A stretch of DNA of 54,916 nt from contig JABDCF010000014.1 of the NCBI GenBank assembly GCA_013288235.1, forward strand, positions 1 through 54,916, in the 5' to 3' direction. Positions 17,000 to 24,992 of this stretch are shown piece by piece. The stretch is from Bacteroidota bacterium (GTDB lineage: Bacteria; Bacteroidota; Bacteroidia; Sphingobacteriales; Sphingobacteriaceae). Each line of letters starts with the position of its first letter. The stretch's first letter is position 1. The position numbers and the translations under genes were made by a program. Below the pieces are notes generated by a model that was not told where the DNA came from, ran no database searches, and saw nothing but the letters and a program-made list of their open reading frames with translations.

Positions 17000-18124
17000 C
17001 TACGCGTAGCTGTTAAGCATTACAGGCATTACCAGCATCAGTACATCTTCGTTTTCATCACCGCCTTGCGGTAATAATAACCCGGCCCGGTTAGGGGTCG
17101 ACATTTCGAGGGATACTTCTTCGCAGCTCAGGTTTTTTAACATTTCAATTAAAAAGCGGGCATTAAAGCCAATTTCCATATCCTCCCCTTCGTACTGGCA
17201 GGTTAAACGCTCATGGGCCTCGTTGGCAAAATCAATATCTTCTGATGATATATTCAGCTCGCTGCCATTTATCTTCAGTCTTACCTGGTGGGTGGTTTTG
17301 TTGGCATAGATAGCAACCCTGCTCAATGATCCTAAAAAGGACTGGCGGTCGATACTTAGTTTATTAGGGTTATTTAGCGGGATAACGGCTTCATAATCAG
17401 GATAACGTTCGTCAATTAAACGGCAAACCAGGTTAATGTTACCGAACTTGAAAAATGCGCTGGTACTGTTATATTCAACAGCAACATTAACATCATCAGT
17501 TGGTAATGATGATTTTAGTAGGGTGAGCGCCTTTTTTGGTAAGATGAACGAAGTTGTGCTTGCTGCCTTAGCGTCAAGGCGGCGGTAACGTACCAATTTG
17601 TGTGCATCAGTAGCTACAAAAGTAAGGTACTGGCTTGATAGCTGGCAATAAACACCTGTCATGGCCGGGCGCAGCTCATCGTTACTAACGGCAAAAATTG
17701 TTTTATTTATCGCTTCGCCTAAAACCGATGCCGGTAAATTTACCGATGAAGCATTTTCAACAACCGGTATCTTGGGGAAGTCCTCGCCATTTTCGCCGCT
17801 TAGCTTGTACTTACCATCGCCGGCGTTTATTTCAATAGCAAAAGTTTTATCATCAACCGAAAAAGTAATAGGTTGCTCGGGCAGCGACTTTAAAGTCTCC
17901 AGTAAAATACGCGAAGGTATAGCAATGCGGCCGTTTTCCTTTGCTTCTACAGCTAAAGAAGTGGTCATGCTGGTTTGCAGGTCGGTGGCCGAAATGGTCA
18001 GGTTCCCGTCTTTTATCTCGAACAAAAAGTTTTCCAGTATAGGTAATACAGTGCTATTGCTCAATGCCCCGCTTACAGCCTGCAGTTGCTTGAGTAATAT
18101 TGAGGTAGAAACAATGAATCTCAT
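17000..18124 (-). CDS. dnaN: DNA polymerase III sliding clamp (beta subunit)
   Basis: The ring-shaped processivity clamp of DNA polymerase III. I choose the ATG at 18124, giving the usual start MRFIVSTSILLKQLQAVSG and 374 residues; the open frame extends 18 bases further but without a better start. Three clamp subdomains are recognisable, with typical segments VLPILENFLFEI, PAMTGVYCQL, ATDAHKLVRY and the conserved C-terminal MLVMPVML. It lies directly downstream of gldFG on the same strand (34-base gap). Confidence 0.95.
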   Translation of the reverse strand: MRFIVSTSILLKQLQAVSGALSNSTVLPILENFLFEIKDGNLTISATDLQTSMTTSLAVEAKENGRIAIPSRILLETLKSLPEQPITFSVDDKTFAIEINAGDGKYKLSGENGEDFPKIPVVENASSVNLPASVLGEAINKTIFAVSNDELRPAMTGVYCQLSSQYLTFVATDAHKLVRYRRLDAKAASTTSFILPKKALTLLKSSLPTDDVNVAVEYNSTSAFFKFGNINLVCRLIDERYPDYEAVIPLNNPNKLSIDRQSFLGSLSRVAIYANKTTHQVRLKINGSELNISSEDIDFANEAHERLTCQYEGEDMEIGFNARFLIEMLKNLSCEEVSLEMSTPNRAGLLLPQGGDENEDVLMLVMPVMLNSYA

Positions 18125-18157
18125 ATAGTTACAATTAATCAATCAAAAGTATAAAAT

Positions 18158-20563
18158 TTAATGTGCATACTTTCGTCTGCGAATATAATGTTGAAAAATA
18201 GCAAATGTTAACAATAAACCCAAAGGAAGTATATTATTAAGCAGTTGCCAGTATAATTTTTCGCTGCGGATGCGGGTGCGGTCAAGCAGGCGCAATTTAA
18301 CTTCTTTGGTGCGTAAAGCTATCAACCGGGGGTCATCGGTCATATAATCGGCAATGTTTAACAACAGGTTCTTATTGCCGAAGGTTTGCTGTGTATAATG
18401 GTCGTAGCCCAGCGGGTCAGGTGAGCCATCAGGTTCAATATCATTTTTAAAAATATCGCCATCGCTTATCACTATCATTTTTGTAGGTACGCTTTGCGGG
18501 ATAATAGCTACCTTTTCGTTCAGGCTATCAGGCACCGGCCGATTTAGAAAGTCAGATTTAAACGTTCCTTCCAGCAACACAGCAACCGTCTTGGGTGTGC
18601 TTTGAAAATCTTTTGCCTGAGGGTTCTGCTCAATGGCCTGCAGAGATATGATATGAGGGGCCGTTAATTTTTTGCTAAATGGCGACGAACTGAACAAGAT
18701 AATTTTCTTAACATTTTTAATGGCAAGTGTATCTAAAGTGCTTGCAAATTCGCCCTTTATACCATCCAGGTTTTTTACTATGGGATTTTTTGACAGTGGC
18801 ATAAAAATAGGATAATAAGGCCAATCGGCCAGTTGTATTTGGGCCTGACCACCTACATTACCGGTACTAACAGGTATTTGTGAACAGTTTTCATCGGCAA
18901 TAAGATCATAGTTGATCCGTATACCATAAGTAAAAAGCTGGTCGTCGAGGTTTAAATCTTTAGGGAACGACATCTCTTCTCCCCCATGGCCGCGCAGGCT
19001 ATCCAATTCGGCGTTAACCTGGTCGATGGTCCACAGCACTTTACCGCCACGCATAATGTATTGGTCTATTTTAAACTTTTCAAGCTCGCTGAATTTGGTA
19101 TTGGGCTTTGGTATCACCAGCAATTTAATACGCATCAATATGTTCAGCGGAATGGCTTTCAGGTTTATCCTGCCAACATCATACCCATCCGACAATGATT
19201 TCATGGCGTCATTTAGTTGCAGGTCGGTTAACTCATGGTTGCTTTCGGTGAAGCCAATTATTGGTTTGCCGCCGCTGGTTATTTTTTTAATGGCCGATGA
19301 AAAAGCATATTCAAGGTTTTGTATCGAGTTATTATAAATGTCATCTTCCGAAAGCCCGATGCGTGTTTGAAACAGATTAACGGCAATGGTTTTGCCGCCA
19401 GATTGAACAAGCGCTTCGGGGAATATCAGCATTTGGGTTACGCCATTATCTGTTTTTACGCTATATGATTGTCCGGCGATCCCCCTGGCTTGCAAGGAGT
19501 CATATTCGGCTTTTTGCTGGTCATCCGGTAATTTTTTAATAGCCGCTATAACATCAAGAAAGTTAAACTGTAATTTATCGTGGCTGTAAGCCTGCAAATC
19601 GCTCAGCATATCGCGGGTAGCGCGTTGCAGCCTTTTCATTCCACCCGGGAAATTATCGCCCTGCAAATAAACAGTGATATGCACTGGTGCATTAAGGCTA
19701 TCCATAATATTGCGGCTTATAGGCGATATGGTAAAGCGCTTTTCCTTAGTGAAATCGAAACGGGTAAAGGTTGATGCGGAAACTACCCCCAATAAAATTA
19801 AAATGGCAATAGTTCTTAAAAGAGTCTTGTCGTAGATTCTTTTTTGCCTTTGTTTTATAAGGACAAATAAGGTTATGCAGATAAAAAGCCCGGTTAATAT
19901 GATGAAGTAGGCAAGGTCGCGGGTATCTAAAACACCGCGGCTTACCGATTGATAATGTTCGGTAATGCCTAAATTTTCCAGTCCCAGGTTTTGTAAAGAC
20001 AATAGGCCGCTCAATGATTCAAACCCGCTGAAAAAAAAGAAACAAAGAAACACCGCTATGGTAAAAGCAATGACCTGGTTTTTACTAATGGATGAGGCAA
20101 ACAAACCAATGGCACAAAATACAGCGCCTAACAAAAATAAACCTATATACGAGCCTATTACCCCGCCGGTATCGATATTCCCCTGGGGTGTGCCAAGTAC
20201 ATAAACTGAATAATAGTAAACCAATGTTGGTACTAATGCAAAAAATACCAGCAGCAAGCTGGCAAAGTATTTTCCCAGTACTATTTGCCAGTCGGTTAAC
20301 GGGCGGGTAAGCAGCAGTTCGAAGGTGCCTTCTTTACGCTCCTCGGCTAATGACCGCATGGTTATAGCAGGTACCAGGAACATGAAAAGATACGGTGCTG
20401 TACTGAAGAGGCTATCCAGACTGGCATAGCCGTAATTGAGGATACTTGAATCTGGGAATACCCATAAAAACAACCCTAATACCAATAAAAATACGCCGAT
20501 AGTAACATAAGCTACCAGGGAGCTCAGGTACGAAGTGATTTCTTTTTTGAGGATGCTAAGCAC
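18158..20563 (-). CDS. GldF-GldG fusion, ABC-2 permease plus substrate-binding/auxiliary part
   Basis: An 801-residue fusion. Residues 1-240 are an ABC-2 permease with six membrane helices (SILKKEITSYLSS start; AEERKEGTFELLLTRPLTDWQI), matching GldF. Residues 245-801 match GldG: one helix, a large periplasmic part (FTKEKRFTISPISRNIMDSL, VYLQGDNFPGGMKRLQRAT, IGFTESNHEL, VISDGDIFKND) and a last membrane helix near 775-793. In Flavobacterium the two are separate genes needed with GldA for gliding. Fused forms are typical of relatives such as Sphingobacteriaceae. The matching ATPase candidate is at 22407-23114, separated by two barrel genes. Confidence 0.85.
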   Translation of the reverse strand: MLSILKKEITSYLSSLVAYVTIGVFLLVLGLFLWVFPDSSILNYGYASLDSLFSTAPYLFMFLVPAITMRSLAEERKEGTFELLLTRPLTDWQIVLGKYFASLLLVFFALVPTLVYYYSVYVLGTPQGNIDTGGVIGSYIGLFLLGAVFCAIGLFASSISKNQVIAFTIAVFLCFFFFSGFESLSGLLSLQNLGLENLGITEHYQSVSRGVLDTRDLAYFIILTGLFICITLFVLIKQRQKRIYDKTLLRTIAILILLGVVSASTFTRFDFTKEKRFTISPISRNIMDSLNAPVHITVYLQGDNFPGGMKRLQRATRDMLSDLQAYSHDKLQFNFLDVIAAIKKLPDDQQKAEYDSLQARGIAGQSYSVKTDNGVTQMLIFPEALVQSGGKTIAVNLFQTRIGLSEDDIYNNSIQNLEYAFSSAIKKITSGGKPIIGFTESNHELTDLQLNDAMKSLSDGYDVGRINLKAIPLNILMRIKLLVIPKPNTKFSELEKFKIDQYIMRGGKVLWTIDQVNAELDSLRGHGGEEMSFPKDLNLDDQLFTYGIRINYDLIADENCSQIPVSTGNVGGQAQIQLADWPYYPIFMPLSKNPIVKNLDGIKGEFASTLDTLAIKNVKKIILFSSSPFSKKLTAPHIISLQAIEQNPQAKDFQSTPKTVAVLLEGTFKSDFLNRPVPDSLNEKVAIIPQSVPTKMIVISDGDIFKNDIEPDGSPDPLGYDHYTQQTFGNKNLLLNIADYMTDDPRLIALRTKEVKLRLLDRTRIRSEKLYWQLLNNILPLGLLLTFAIFQHYIRRRKYAH

Positions 20564-20682
20564 GTTTAAATCCGCTGTTGAACGACGCCGAAATTACAAT
20601 ATTAATGTGCTAAAGCAAAGCCGCGGGATGTACTTTTATTGTTTTACAAAATAGGGGGGGACTAATGCCGGGTGAGTACAAA

Positions 20683-20708
20683 AAATCCCCGGGGAAATCC
20701 GGGGATTT
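20683..20708 (-). terminator. Intrinsic terminator of the outer-membrane barrel gene
   Basis: AAATCCCCGG and CCGGGGATTT form a perfect 10-base stem around a 6-base loop (GGAAAT). On the minus strand the stem is followed by a T-run, so it ends the transcript of the barrel gene at 20731-21243. Confidence 0.85.
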
Positions 20709-20730
20709 GAAATAATTGAATGAGCTGATT

Positions 20731-21243
20731 TTAAAATCTATAAGCTAAGCGTAAAGCAAACTGTCCGAAGGTTCCGTCTTTTGCCCATCCCTCATAACGT
20801 ATACCGGCTTCAAAGCCGCCGTCAACAGTATACCCAACGCCGGGTGCATAAGCAAATGCTGTACCACCGCCGCTTTCAGTTGAAATGGCTGCACCTATTT
20901 GTGCTTCGCCAAAAAAGCCTGACCCGTCTTCCATAAAGTAATACTTTAGACCTGCCTTTAAAGGAACAAAACCATAAGATGATTTCGCGCCTAAGTCTGT
21001 AAATTCACTTTTAACCATGAAGGCTTCGTACCCTGCGGATAGAGTAGCATACAGATTTGTTGCCACAGGCGCTTCGTATTTAATCGAGCCGCCAAAGCCT
21101 GCATTGTAAATGTCACTTGAAGTACCGGTTGGGATTGCTGCGTCAACGCCAATGCTGAATTTTGCCGTTCCGCCAGATGACTGAGCAAAACAACTTACTG
21201 CCGTTCCGCCCAACACTGCTAATACTAATAGTAGTTTTTTCAT
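20731..21243 (-). CDS. Small outer-membrane beta-barrel protein
   Basis: A 170-residue protein with signal peptide MKKLLLVLAVLGGTAVSCFAQ and an eight-strand-type barrel body ending in LRLAYRF, the classic aromatic C-terminal signature. It resembles the gene at 21608-22141 (shared IPTGTSSDIY/LPTGQANRVY turn, VPLKAGLKYYF/VPVEFGTKYYF and RYEGWAKDGTFGQFALRLAYRF-like end). Function unknown. It has a promoter-like element upstream and a strong terminator downstream. Confidence 0.8.
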   Translation of the reverse strand: MKKLLLVLAVLGGTAVSCFAQSSGGTAKFSIGVDAAIPTGTSSDIYNAGFGGSIKYEAPVATNLYATLSAGYEAFMVKSEFTDLGAKSSYGFVPLKAGLKYYFMEDGSGFFGEAQIGAAISTESGGGTAFAYAPGVGYTVDGGFEAGIRYEGWAKDGTFGQFALRLAYRF

Positions 21244-21275
21244 GTTAATATGGGTTAATAGGTTTATAATAGTAT

Positions 21276-21304
21276 CAAAAATATAAAATTTAATAATATG
21301 TCAA
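21276..21304 (-). promoter_or_regulatory. Promoter-like element of the 20731-21243 gene
   Basis: On the minus strand TATTTTTG (positions 21283-21276) matches TAnnTTTG, with TTG at 21304-21302, an 18-base spacer and about 33 bases to the start codon. The rest of the 364-base gap up to 21607 has no recognisable gene except a doubtful 35-codon reading frame at 21522-21629. Confidence 0.5.
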
Positions 21305-21607
21305 TATAGGATAAATATATAATTCTGATTTTTTTTTATATAATTCAGCCACCCACACATAAATTATTTGTGTTAAAAAAGCCTGAATCCTACAGTAAAA
21401 ACATAAATGGAGGTGCTTTTTGCCAATATTAAGGAGTTAGCAAGGCAAATAAAGTATTCAACCTGGTTAAAGGTGAGGTCTGTCAAGTTTAAAATACCTG
21501 TTTCATGTCCCGGTTATTAGCATGAAAAAAATACTAGTATCATTATTAATAGCTTATATTTATATAGGTATCGACATAAAAAGTAGTTCAGTGTCTATTA
21601 ATAATAT

Positions 21608-22141
21608 TTACTTTAAACCAAATCTATAGGCCACACGTACAGCAACCTGGCTCACTGTACCCCCGCTTTCAACACGGCCCTCATAGCTTAAACCAATATC
21701 TACCGTTCCCTTATGTTTACTGGAGGGCGCCGAAAAGCCAACAATGGGTGCATAAATAAAAGCACTCCTGGATGCGCTATAGTTACTATTGATATTGGTT
21801 GATATACCAACATCTCCCTCAAAATACCCTATCTTACTGAAATAATATTTAGTGCCGAACTCAACAGGTACATAAGTAGCATTGGCTAACAGCCCTGTAT
21901 AATCAAATTTAACCAAAAAATCATTTATACCCGAAGTGATCACAAAGTTAAATGGAGAAGTCGATACAGGTATTTCGAGTTTAACAGAGGCTCCAATAAC
22001 AGAGCCATAAACCCGGTTTGCCTGGCCGGTTGGCAAGCCAAATTCGCCGCCAATGCTAAGTTGATCCAACGGTTTTGTTTGCGCATGGCTGCTGAAAACG
22101 ATTAAACTTAAAGCAAATAAAAATAGTAAAGTTTTACGCAT
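21608..22141 (-). CDS. Small outer-membrane beta-barrel protein (paralogue)
   Basis: A 177-residue protein with signal peptide MRKTLLFLFALSLIVFSSHAQ and a barrel body ending VAVRVAYRFGLK. It is a diverged paralogue of the 20731-21243 gene, aligned over nearly its whole length (GEFGLPTG, VEFGTKYYF, YAPIVGFS, SYEGRVESGG). The two sit between gldFG and the gldA-like gene, on the same strand. Whether they serve the transporter or merely inserted there is unknown. Confidence 0.75.
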   Translation of the reverse strand: MRKTLLFLFALSLIVFSSHAQTKPLDQLSIGGEFGLPTGQANRVYGSVIGASVKLEIPVSTSPFNFVITSGINDFLVKFDYTGLLANATYVPVEFGTKYYFSKIGYFEGDVGISTNINSNYSASRSAFIYAPIVGFSAPSSKHKGTVDIGLSYEGRVESGGTVSQVAVRVAYRFGLK

Positions 22142-22166
22142 AGCCGATAAGGTTATTTTTATTTAA

Positions 22167-22174
22167 CAAACATA
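22167..22174 (-). promoter_or_regulatory. TATGTTTG -7 element of the 21608-22141 gene
   Basis: Minus-strand TATGTTTG, 26 bases before the start codon, matches TAnnTTTG. I see no TTTG at the expected -33 distance, so support is partial. Confidence 0.4.
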
Positions 22175-22338
22175 TAGAAATATATTTATAACCTGTCGGC
22201 CTCTGTTAGTGATAAGCGTTGTAAGTTAACGTGGCTTTAACCTTATATTCTATCATCACAATTTATGATGACATTTAATGATTGGCCCCTGGCCTGAATA
22301 TGTGGACACAAGGTGTGACCACATGGTGATTGTCTTTA

Positions 22339-22365
22339 GATGCGGTCACAGTTTGTGACCGCATC
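22339..22365. other. Perfect 12-base palindromic stem, operator or terminator
   Basis: GATGCGGTCACA and TGTGACCGCATC form a perfect stem around GTT. No T-run follows on either strand. Sixty bases away a related imperfect palindrome (22299-22325) again contains GTGTGACC, and a third, ATCATCACAATTTATGATGAC, lies at 22253-22273. They are downstream of the gldA-like gene and upstream of the barrel gene, both minus strand. Confidence 0.6.
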
Positions 22366-22406
22366 CTTGGGATATACAAAATATAAGTCGTAGTAAATCA
22401 TTGTTA

Positions 22407-23114
22407 TTATGCATTAGTCAGCGTTATAAAAATATTTTCCAGCGTTATTCCTTTGTTCTTATCCCGTAATCCGCTCAAAGTATCATCTGCTACAATTTTA
22501 CCTTTATTAATGATGATCACATGGTCGCATACTGCTTCCACCTCCTGCATAATATGGGTGGATAAAATAACGGTTTTTGTTTTACCAAGGTCGAGGATCA
22601 ACTGGCGGATGCCGATCAGTTGGTTCGGGTCGAGCCCGGAGGTCGGTTCGTCCAAAATCAAAACTTCGGGATTATGTAAAATTGCCTGTGCCAGGCCTAC
22701 ACGCTGCCGGTAACCTTTTGACAACTGCCCGATCTTTTTATGCTGCTCGGGGCCAAGCCCGGTTTGCTCTATAACTTCTGCAATTCGCTTTTGTGGTGAT
22801 CCCATTTGATGTATCCCGGCAATAAATGCCATCGACTCCTTTACATACATATCAAGGTAAAGTGGGTTACTTTCGGGCAGGTAGCCTATACTTCGTTTTA
22901 CCTCAAGCGGTTGTTTTTCAATATCATACCCGCATACTGATGCTTTGCCGTTTGTTTGGGGGATAAAGCAGGTAAGTATTCTCATGGTGGTTGATTTACC
23001 TGCTCCGTTTGGCCCTAAAAACCCCAATACGCCGGGTTTGGCACTAAAGCTGATGCTATCAACAGCTTTTTGGGCGCCGTAAACTTTTGTTAGTGATTCA
23101 ACAAGGATACTCAT
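22407..23114 (-). CDS. GldA-like ABC transporter ATPase, short form
   Basis: A 235-residue ABC ATPase. Walker A GPNGAGKST, signature LSKGYRQRVGLAQAI, Walker B VLILDEPTSGLD and H-loop LSTHIMQE are all intact. It resembles GldA, the ATPase of the gliding ABC transporter, and gldFG lies 1.8 kb downstream on the same strand. Family GldA proteins are about 300 residues; here the stretch after GKIVADDTLSGLRD is very short before the terminal LENIFITLT, as if a C-terminal subdomain of about 60 residues were missing. It could be a true minimal GldA or an ATPase of another ABC-2 exporter. Confidence 0.8.
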   Translation of the reverse strand: MSILVESLTKVYGAQKAVDSISFSAKPGVLGFLGPNGAGKSTTMRILTCFIPQTNGKASVCGYDIEKQPLEVKRSIGYLPESNPLYLDMYVKESMAFIAGIHQMGSPQKRIAEVIEQTGLGPEQHKKIGQLSKGYRQRVGLAQAILHNPEVLILDEPTSGLDPNQLIGIRQLILDLGKTKTVILSTHIMQEVEAVCDHVIIINKGKIVADDTLSGLRDKNKGITLENIFITLTNA

Positions 23115-23300
23115 ATGCCAAAAGTAGTTGTTAGATGTGAGATGTTAGATGTGAGATGTGAGAAATTTTGGAATTCAGAATTTACAATTAAAGATCTCCG
23201 CAACGGGGGGAGATTTAGAGGGGGCTTTGTCACCCCAAAATCAAAGTGTTAATAACGTCAGGTTGGGGATAATTTAATTGTCATATTGTCAGGTAATCAA

Positions 23301-23332
23301 TTGCGGCAAGCTATTTGAATAGTATATATTTG
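23301..23332 (+). promoter_or_regulatory. Promoter of trxA
   Basis: TATATTTG at 23325-23332 is a full TAnnTTTG -7 match, with TTG at 23301-23303 (spacer 21, slightly long). The trxA ATG is 28 bases further. Upstream, 23125-23165 carries a GATGTGAGATGTTAGATGTGAG word array with no visible partner arm. Confidence 0.65.
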
Positions 23333-23360
23333 TAATACAAAAATTTAAAAAAATAAAATC

Positions 23361-23678
23361 ATGGCTTTAGAAATAACTGATGCAAACTTTGACGAACTCG
23401 TCCTTAAATCTGATAAACCAGTACTTGTTGATTTTTGGGCAGAATGGTGCGGCCCCTGTAGGATGGTTGGCCCGGTAGTTGAAGAAATTGCAAAAGAATA
23501 TGATGGCAAGGCGGTTGTGGGTAAGGTAAATGTTGATAACAACCCGGGTATATCAATGAAATTTGGTATCAGAAATATACCAGCTTTGTTATTCTTTAAA
23601 AACGGCGAAATTGTAGACAAACAAATAGGCGCCGTTCCAAAATCTGTTTTGGCTGATAAATTAAGCAAACAATTATAA
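23361..23678 (+). CDS. trxA: Thioredoxin
   Basis: A 105-residue classical thioredoxin. The active site WCGPC gives C30 and C33, and the cis-proline loop RNIPALLFF follows. It is a cytoplasmic disulfide reductase and donor for peroxiredoxins such as the Bcp-type enzyme at 34944-35405. It has its own promoter and is followed by a long inverted repeat. Confidence 0.95.
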   Translation: MALEITDANFDELVLKSDKPVLVDFWAEWCGPCRMVGPVVEEIAKEYDGKAVVGKVNVDNNPGISMKFGIRNIPALLFFKNGEIVDKQIGAVPKSVLADKLSKQL

Positions 23679-23701
23679 TTAAGGATTTCACCGATTATAA
23701 G

Positions 23702-23877
23702 TGATTTCACCGATTATTAATAGATTACACCGATCTCATGAATTATTTATTAATTTGTAAGATCGGTGTAATAGTTTTAGGGCAATCCGCGTTAGCTTAA
23801 GGTTGGAGTAATCAGCGCTTATCGGTGAAATCTTGAAACAAATAATCGGTGTAATCTATTAATAATCGGTGAAATCA
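23702..23877. repeat. 33-base perfect inverted repeat of GATTTCACCGAT words
   Basis: Positions 23702-23734 are the exact reverse complement of 23845-23877, around a loop of about 110 bases that itself holds further copies of the same words (for example ATCGGTGTAAT near 23763 and ATCGGTGAAATC near 23820). The right arm ends eight bases before the ATG of the next gene and would hide its ribosome binding site if transcribed from trxA. Confidence 0.9.
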
Positions 23878-23885
23878 TTTATACA

Positions 23886-24830
23886 ATGCAATTAAACGAT
23901 GATCAGCAGGTACGACAATTAGCTAACCTTGAATTACTGGCCAGGCAGGTTGTTGAGGGTTTTATAACCGGTTTACATCAAAGCCCCTTTCATGGCTTTT
24001 CTGTTGAATTTGCTGAACACCGGCTATATAATAATGGCGAATCGGTAAAAAATATCGATTGGAAATTATTTGCCCGCACAGATAAACTCTTCGTAAAGCA
24101 ATTTGAAGAAGAAACAAACCTTCGCTGTTATTTATTGCTGGATACGTCATCATCCATGAATTTCCCTCCGGAGGAGTCCGGAGTCCTTCGGACCGATAAG
24201 GGAATAAACAAGCTTCAATTTTCTATTTATGCAATAGCTTCGTTAATGTACCTGTTTAAAAAACAGCGGGATGCTTTTGGCCTGTGCCTTTTTTCGGATA
24301 AGATAGACTGGATAAGCCAGGTAAAATCTACCTCTACCCATTTATTTTATTTATATGCCGAGCTTGAAAAAGCATATAACCATCCCAAAGAGAATACTGC
24401 TACCGATATTACAGGCGTGTTGCACCATATTGCCGGGCAGGTACACCAGCGGTCGATGGTTATTATTTTTAGTGATATGCTGGAAAATAACATGAACCCC
24501 GAAAAATTGCAATCGTTATTTGCCGCCATTCAGCATTTAAAGTACAATAAACATGAGGTGGTAATTTTTAATGTGAACGATAAGCATAAAGAGCTTGACT
24601 TTGATTTTGATAACAGGCCCCATCATTTTATCGATATGGAAAGCGGCGAGCAGGTTAGGGTGCACCCAAACAAAATAAGAGGATCGTACCTTGCATCCCT
24701 TCAAAAATACCGGCACGAACTGGAATTGAAATGTGCCCAGTACCATATAGATATTGTGGATGCCTATATTGAAGACGGGTACCAAAACGTTTTAAAATCG
24801 TACCTCATTAAAAGAAATAAAATGGTGTGA
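23886..24830 (+). CDS. DUF58 / von Willebrand A-type protein
   Basis: A 314-residue cytoplasmic protein. The DUF58 hallmark region RLYNNGESVKNIDWKLFART (residues 46-65) precedes a vWA-like fold whose metal site is DTSSSM (about 86-91). Family members usually act with a MoxR-type AAA ATPase as metal-dependent chaperones; no MoxR gene is within the window. The start at 23886 follows the long inverted repeat. Confidence 0.85.
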   Translation: MQLNDDQQVRQLANLELLARQVVEGFITGLHQSPFHGFSVEFAEHRLYNNGESVKNIDWKLFARTDKLFVKQFEEETNLRCYLLLDTSSSMNFPPEESGVLRTDKGINKLQFSIYAIASLMYLFKKQRDAFGLCLFSDKIDWISQVKSTSTHLFYLYAELEKAYNHPKENTATDITGVLHHIAGQVHQRSMVIIFSDMLENNMNPEKLQSLFAAIQHLKYNKHEVVIFNVNDKHKELDFDFDNRPHHFIDMESGEQVRVHPNKIRGSYLASLQKYRHELELKCAQYHIDIVDAYIEDGYQNVLKSYLIKRNKMV

Positions 24831-24843
24831 TGTGTTAGTGAAT

Positions 24844-24928
24844 GGTTGATTAAGTTGGATTGGGTTAAAGCAATTTGATAACTGCAAGTAACCACTCACT
24901 TAATCAACCGAATCCAGCTTATTCAACC
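24844..24928. repeat. Inverted repeat of GGTTGATTAAG words
   Basis: 24844-24861 pairs with 24911-24928 at 16 of 18 positions, and a second register (11 bases, 24899-24909) can pair with the same left arm. It lies between the DUF58 gene and the GH130 gene, both on the plus strand. Confidence 0.65.
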
Positions 24929-24992
24929 TAAAAAAAATTACCGCAATCAATTTTTATATATTACTGTTATCGAATAAACGCACTTCTTTTTT

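Noticed and set aside
23125..23880. CRISPR-like array
   Set aside because: Words are 12-13 bases, partly inverted and directly abutting, with no regular spacers and no cas genes.
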